Notes under the pieces: model-generated
Seen by the model: the letters and a program-made list of their open reading frames with translations, nothing else
Told to the model about the DNA's origin: nothing
Database searches by the model: none
Shown: positions 60,656 to 64,000 of the stretch, piece by piece
Layout of the letters: every line of letters starts with the position of its first letter
Position numbering within the stretch: the stretch's first letter is position 1
Source of the DNA: Streptomyces sp. NBC_00464
GTDB lineage: Bacteria; Actinomycetota; Actinomycetes; Streptomycetales; Streptomycetaceae
Direction: 5' to 3'
Assembly: GCF_036013915.1 (NCBI RefSeq)
Contig: NZ_CP107899.1
Coordinates: 5,704,001-5,768,000, forward strand
Length of the DNA: 64,000 bases
Made by a program: the position numbers and the translations under genes

Positions 60656-60699
60656 CGGAGCTGTCCGGTCCGACGTCTACAACAGGGGGCGAACACGCC

Positions 60700-62829
60700 A
60701 TGAGGCGTAATCTCGCGGCACGTATCGGTGTGTGGAGCGCACACCATCGCAAGACGGCCATTCTCGGCTGGCTGCTCTTCGTCGTACTTGCCGCGGGCAT
60801 CGGCGGTGCGTCGGGCATGGTCGAGATGACGAACGCGGAGAACGGCGCAGGTGACTCGGCCCGCGCCGAGCAGATCCTCTCCGACGCCGGCCTCAGCCAC
60901 CGGGCGGGCGAACTCGTCATGGTGTCGTCGAAGGAGCCCGACGGCTGGCGGACTGCGGCGAAGGAACTCTCCGCGGCCATCGGCCGGACCGGCGAGGTGA
61001 CGGACCTCGCGGAGCCCGTCGCCTCCAAGGACGGCAAGGACGCACTGATCACGTTCGGGATGAAGGGCGACGCGGCCACCTCCGCCGACCGGGTGCAGCC
61101 CGTGCTGGACGCCGTGGCCGGGGTCCAGAAGGAACGGACGGACGTCACGGTCCACCAGTTCGGCGAGGCCAGCGCCGGGAAGTGGCTCGGCGACCTGCTC
61201 TCCGAGGACTTCAAGAAGGCCGAGTTCACCGCCGTACCCCTGGCCCTCGGCATCCTGCTGGTCGCCTTCGGGGCCGTCGTCGCTGCCCTGCTGCCCGTAG
61301 GACTCGCGCTGACCGCGTGCATGGCCGCCTTCGGTCTGCTCTCGCTCGCCAGCCACCAGCTGCACCTCTTCCAGACGACGTACTCCGTGATGTTCCTGAT
61401 GGGCTTCGCCGTCGGCGTCGACTACTGCCTCTTCTACCTGCGGCGCGAACGCGACGAGCGGGCCGCGGGGCGCGACGCCGAGACGGCGCTGCGCATCGCC
61501 GCGGCGACCAGCGGCCGGTCAGTGCTCGTGTCGGGGCTGACCGTCATGGTCGCGATGGCCGGCATGTTCCTGTCCGGACTCCTGCTCTTCAAGGGCTTCG
61601 CCCTCGCCACGATCATCGTGGTCTTCATCGCCATGATGGGCTCCGTGACGGTCCTGCCCGCACTGCTCTCCTGGCTGGGCGACCGGATCGACGCCGGACG
61701 CGTGCCGCTGCTGAACCGCCGCAACAAGCGCGGCAAGAAGGAGAGCGGCAGGATCGCCGGCAAACTGCTGCGGCCCGTCCTGGCCAGGCCGAAGTTCTTC
61801 GCCGCCGCCTCGGTCGTCGTGCTGCTGGTGCTTGCCGCGCCCGCCCTCGGCATGAAGACCGAGTCGCTCGGGCTGGAGAAGCAGTTCGGATCGGACTCGC
61901 AGCTGTCGGTCGCCTACCGCCACATCAGCGAGACGTTCCCCGGCGGCCCCGCCCCCGCCCAAGTGGTCGTCGAGGCGGACAACATCGAGGCACCTGCCGT
62001 ACGCAAGGCGCTCGCCGGCTTCGACAAGGTGACCGTCCACCGGGCGCAGAACGTCGCGGAGATCGAGGTACCGCTGCCCGGCGGCAAGGCCGGCCTGTCC
62101 GAACTGCGGGAGGACCGGCTGCCGGCCGCGTTCGACGGCACGGGCGCCCACGTCTACGTCACCGGTGAGGTGGCCGGGTCGGTGGACTTCAACGACCAGC
62201 TGAAGCGGGGTATCGCGCCCGTCTTCCTCTTCATCACCGCGGTGACCTTCCTGCTGATGCTGTTCTGCTTCCGCAGCTATGTCATCGCCGTGACGTCGAT
62301 CCTGCTCAACCTGCTCTCGGTGGCCGCCGCCTACGGCGTGATGACCGCCGTGTTCCAGCACGGCTGGGGTGCCTCGCTGATCGGTTCGGAGGGGGTCGGC
62401 GCGATCGAGTCCTGGATGCCGCTGTTCGTCCTCGTCGTCCTGTTCGGGCTCTCGATGGACTACCACGTCTTCGTGGTCTCCCGGATCCGTGAGGCCCACA
62501 GCCGCGGTCTCTCCACCCCGGCCGCGATCGACGAGGGCATCCGGCGCACGGCCGGCGCGGTGACCGGCGCGGCCGTGATCATGGTGGCGGTGTTCTCGGT
62601 CTTCGGGACGCTGTCCATGCAGGACATGCAGCAGATGGGCGTCGGCCTGGCCGTCGCGGTGCTGCTGGACGCCACGATCGTACGGATGGTCCTGCTGCCC
62701 TCCGTGATGGCGCTGCTGGGCGAGCGGAACTGGCGCATCCCGCGCGGCCTGCGCCGCCTGCCGGAACCGGACCACGGCGAGCCGGAGCCGGAGCCCGCGC
62801 CCGCGGCGGCCCCGGTGATGCACGGCTGA
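60700..62829 (+). CDS. MmpL-family RND transporter
   Basis: 709 residues. The RND layout is clear: one helix (ILGWLLFVVLAAGIGGASG), an outside domain, five helices including FLMGFAVGVDYCLFYLRRER with the proton-relay Asp-Tyr of MmpL proteins, a cytoplasmic loop, helix 7, a second outside domain, and a second helical bundle with LFGLSMDYHVFVVSRIREAH, the matching Asp-Tyr pair. Exports lipids or hydrophobic compounds using the proton gradient. Its gene is divergent from the two-component system, which suggests that system controls it. The C-terminal tail is Pro/Glu/Ala-rich. Confidence 0.93.
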   Translation: MRRNLAARIGVWSAHHRKTAILGWLLFVVLAAGIGGASGMVEMTNAENGAGDSARAEQILSDAGLSHRAGELVMVSSKEPDGWRTAAKELSAAIGRTGEVTDLAEPVASKDGKDALITFGMKGDAATSADRVQPVLDAVAGVQKERTDVTVHQFGEASAGKWLGDLLSEDFKKAEFTAVPLALGILLVAFGAVVAALLPVGLALTACMAAFGLLSLASHQLHLFQTTYSVMFLMGFAVGVDYCLFYLRRERDERAAGRDAETALRIAAATSGRSVLVSGLTVMVAMAGMFLSGLLLFKGFALATIIVVFIAMMGSVTVLPALLSWLGDRIDAGRVPLLNRRNKRGKKESGRIAGKLLRPVLARPKFFAAASVVVLLVLAAPALGMKTESLGLEKQFGSDSQLSVAYRHISETFPGGPAPAQVVVEADNIEAPAVRKALAGFDKVTVHRAQNVAEIEVPLPGGKAGLSELREDRLPAAFDGTGAHVYVTGEVAGSVDFNDQLKRGIAPVFLFITAVTFLLMLFCFRSYVIAVTSILLNLLSVAAAYGVMTAVFQHGWGASLIGSEGVGAIESWMPLFVLVVLFGLSMDYHVFVVSRIREAHSRGLSTPAAIDEGIRRTAGAVTGAAVIMVAVFSVFGTLSMQDMQQMGVGLAVAVLLDATIVRMVLLPSVMALLGERNWRIPRGLRRLPEPDHGEPEPEPAPAAAPVMHG

Positions 62830-62839
62830 TCCCGGAGAT

Positions 62840-62890
62840 ACGAAGTGGGCCCCGGCTGCGGTACGTACCGCAGCCGGGGCCCCACTTCGT
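62840..62890. terminator. 51-base near-perfect bidirectional terminator palindrome
   Basis: Arms of 25-26 bases, beginning ACGAAGTGG and meeting at GTAC-GTAC (62861-62868), with one bulged C. It fills most of the 67-bp gap between the convergent stops of mmpL and the winged-helix gene. Confidence 0.9.
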
Positions 62891-62896
62891 GTGCGA

Positions 62897-63505
62897 TCAG
62901 GGAGCGTACTTGTAGCCGACGCGCCGCACCGTCTGGATCGACCGGCGGTGCTCGGCGCCCAACTTGCGGCGCAGCCGGGCGATGTGGACGTCGACGGTGC
63001 GGCCGTCGCCCACGTGCCCGTAACCCCAGACCGTGGTCACCAACTGGTCGCGGGTGTGCACCCGGTGGGGGTGCGCCACCAGATGGGCGAGGAGCTCGAA
63101 CTCCAGGTAGGTGAGGTCGAGCGTGTTCCCGTTCACCGCGGCGGTGCGCTGGACGGAGTCGATCCGCACCGGCCCGGCTCCCTCGTGCGCCGGCACCTCG
63201 GGTACCACGTACTGGGCGGCCGCGGCCGCGATGGCCGGCTGCTGGTCGGCGGGGACGAGCACCAGATATCCGACCATGGGCGGCCGGCCCGGCAGCGCCG
63301 GCAGGGTGTGCTGGGGCGCGGGCAGCCAGGTCGCGCCCGGAGTCAGGAACGCGGAGACGTCGGTCTGCCGGACGACCTCGTCCGGAGCCACGGCTCGCAG
63401 CCGGTGCCGGTTGGGGGAGGGGGGACGGGCGGAAGCGGTCGCAGCGGTCGCCGACGGCGCTGCGGTGGCAGCGACTGCGGCGGAGAAGGTACGGGTGTTC
63501 GCCAT
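62897..63505 (-). CDS. Winged-helix (OmpR/PhoB-type) regulator without a receiver domain
   Basis: 202 residues. The first 100 residues are Ala/Pro-rich and lack any phosphoacceptor Asp pocket. The C-terminal Trans_reg_C domain (about 105-202) is standard: LDLTYLEFELLAHLVAHPHR, VHTRDQLVTTVWGYGHVGDG, RTVDVHIARLRRKLG and VRRVGYKYAP. It is an orphan DNA-binding protein, perhaps controlled by ligand or by expression alone. The ATG at 63505 lies 83 bases downstream of a short leader ORF with a Cys-Cys pair, so translation or cysteine supply may control its expression (inference). Confidence 0.87.
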   Translation of the reverse strand: MANTRTFSAAVAATAAPSATAATASARPPSPNRHRLRAVAPDEVVRQTDVSAFLTPGATWLPAPQHTLPALPGRPPMVGYLVLVPADQQPAIAAAAAQYVVPEVPAHEGAGPVRIDSVQRTAAVNGNTLDLTYLEFELLAHLVAHPHRVHTRDQLVTTVWGYGHVGDGRTVDVHIARLRRKLGAEHRRSIQTVRRVGYKYAP

Positions 63506-63588
63506 GAGGGTCAGCTCTTTCGCGCGAGGGAGTCGTCTGTGGACGGACTTGCTTCGTGCGCGCGGACCGAAGACCGGGGTGAGCGGTG

Positions 63589-63708
63589 TTAGAGGGCCTG
63601 CGCGTTCAACGCGCGGCAACACACCCGGTCGAAGTCGTGATGCTGACGGGAAGGCCAGAACGGTTCGAGGTCGCTGCGACCTGTCGAGGTGTGCTGGATG
63701 CTGGCCAT
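63589..63708 (-). CDS. Candidate leader peptide with Cys-Cys motif before the winged-helix gene
   Basis: 39 residues on the minus strand, ATG 63708 with TGGGG five to eight bases upstream, ending in TAA at 63589-63591. The C-terminal part reads RQHHDFDRVCCRALNAQAL. The H-x-D-x-x-R pattern followed by cysteines resembles the short actinobacterial leader peptides found upstream of sulfur-metabolism genes (recalled, not searched). A perfect 7-bp hairpin, GCGCGTT-C-AACGCGC (63600-63614), overlaps the codons just after the two Cys, as an attenuator would. It lies 83 bases upstream of the regulator start. Confidence 0.55.
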   Translation of the reverse strand: MASIQHTSTGRSDLEPFWPSRQHHDFDRVCCRALNAQAL

Positions 63709-63795
63709 GACCCCATTGAACCAGAGAACAGGGCGCGGGAGCAGAGTTCTCTCACCCGTCGATACGGACCCTTTGCTATGGACCGCACCTCGGGC

Positions 63796-64000
63796 TCAGC
63801 CCACCAGCCGTTTCCGCCAGTCCAGGCCCGTCAGTTCGATCGCCCGGTCCGGCGAACCGTCCCACTCCACGGTCAGTCCGGCTTCCCCCAGCACGGCCGC
63901 CACCTCCCGGCCCACCGCCGCGGTCGTCTCCGCGGACTCGTCGAACCCGCCGTAGTACAGGGTCAGTCCGTGCCCGGCCGCGGCGCCCTCCGTGCCCTGC
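63796..64000 (-). CDS. Partial gene, C-terminal 67 codons of a DUF6891-like protein
   Basis: The minus-strand frame runs off the right edge of the window, so only the C-terminus is seen. It reads HGLTLYYGGFDESAETTAAV, then GREVAAVLGEAGLTVEWDG and ELTGLDWRKRLVG before the TGA. This pattern, a Tyr/Gly strand, an amphipathic helix and the TVEWDG-x-PDRAIELTGLDW end, matches small actinobacterial DUF6891-type proteins I recall. Strong GC-rich third positions support coding. Its gene is upstream of the leader peptide on the same strand, 87 bp apart. Confidence 0.6.
   Translation of the reverse strand, partial: QGTEGAAAGHGLTLYYGGFDESAETTAAVGREVAAVLGEAGLTVEWDGSPDRAIELTGLDWRKRLVG

Noticed and set aside
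63606..63788. A 60-codon minus-strand frame overlapping the Cys-Cys leader peptide
   Set aside because: It lacks a ribosome site, and its composition is like other shadow frames; the alternative frame has a Shine-Dalgarno and a recognisable leader pattern.

Overview
The window reads as chromosomal DNA of a Streptomyces or close relative. GC is very high, start codons include GTG and TTG, genes overlap by GTGA/ATGA, purine-rich Shine-Dalgarno sites are common, and the families are typical of the genus (DUF305, DUF3105, DUF6153, MalR-MalEFG-AglA, GlnE/GlnA2). As I recall it, the malR-malE-malF-malG-aglA block and its glnE/glnA2 neighbourhood resemble the S. coelicolor chromosome around SCO2226-SCO2241. 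I see no rRNA, tRNA, CRISPR array, phage, transposase or secondary-metabolite cluster.

Layout. 1-4 kb: the tail of an AfsR/SARP-like TPR regulator, a DrrAB-type ABC exporter and panB. 4.2-9.5 kb: a DHA2 exporter with a perfect TetR operator and its TetR gene, an endonuclease/exonuclease/phosphatase-fold protein, a cloverleaf-like palindromic element and a second MFS exporter. 9.7-15.3 kb (minus strand): nadE, then a copper-type envelope block (multicopper oxidase, DUF6153, a CBS-protein remnant, DUF305, DUF3105). 15.5-22.3 kb: glnA2, an old-yellow-enzyme-type oxidoreductase, a saccharopine-dehydrogenase-like protein, an amino acid/amine permease with a UspA protein, and a TetR. 22.4-28.3 kb: a small membrane protein, a leader ORF with an apparent ATT start before a PrmC-like methyltransferase, a roughly 420-bp nested palindrome, glnE and a PAP2 phosphatase.

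28.4-44.5 kb is the alpha-glucan module. MalR diverges from malEFG-aglA, and a second, very similar LacI regulator is translationally coupled to aglA. A secreted CBM20 alpha-amylase and a 1775-residue amylase-pullulanase break starch down outside the cell; MalEFG imports maltodextrin and AglA hydrolyses it inside. No transport ATPase lies in the cluster, which fits the shared MsiK-type ATPase known in Streptomyces. Near-palindromic CTTGC/GCAAG operators lie in front of malE and the amylase gene.

44.6-64 kb is mixed: an NB-ARC/TPR ATPase without a DNA-binding domain, a small tautomerase-like protein, a secreted propeller-like protein, a hydrolase-ferredoxin reductase-TetR operon, a large membrane protein with a relic sigma-factor-like segment, a lipoprotein, a DUF1996 protein, a divergent AhpD/MarR pair, an alpha-L-fucosidase, a two-component system diverging from an MmpL transporter, and a winged-helix regulator preceded by a Cys-Cys leader peptide. 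A short interspersed repeat (core GCCGGACGGGC next to CTCAATC) recurs at gene ends and in two cases encodes the last residues and stop codon of a protein.
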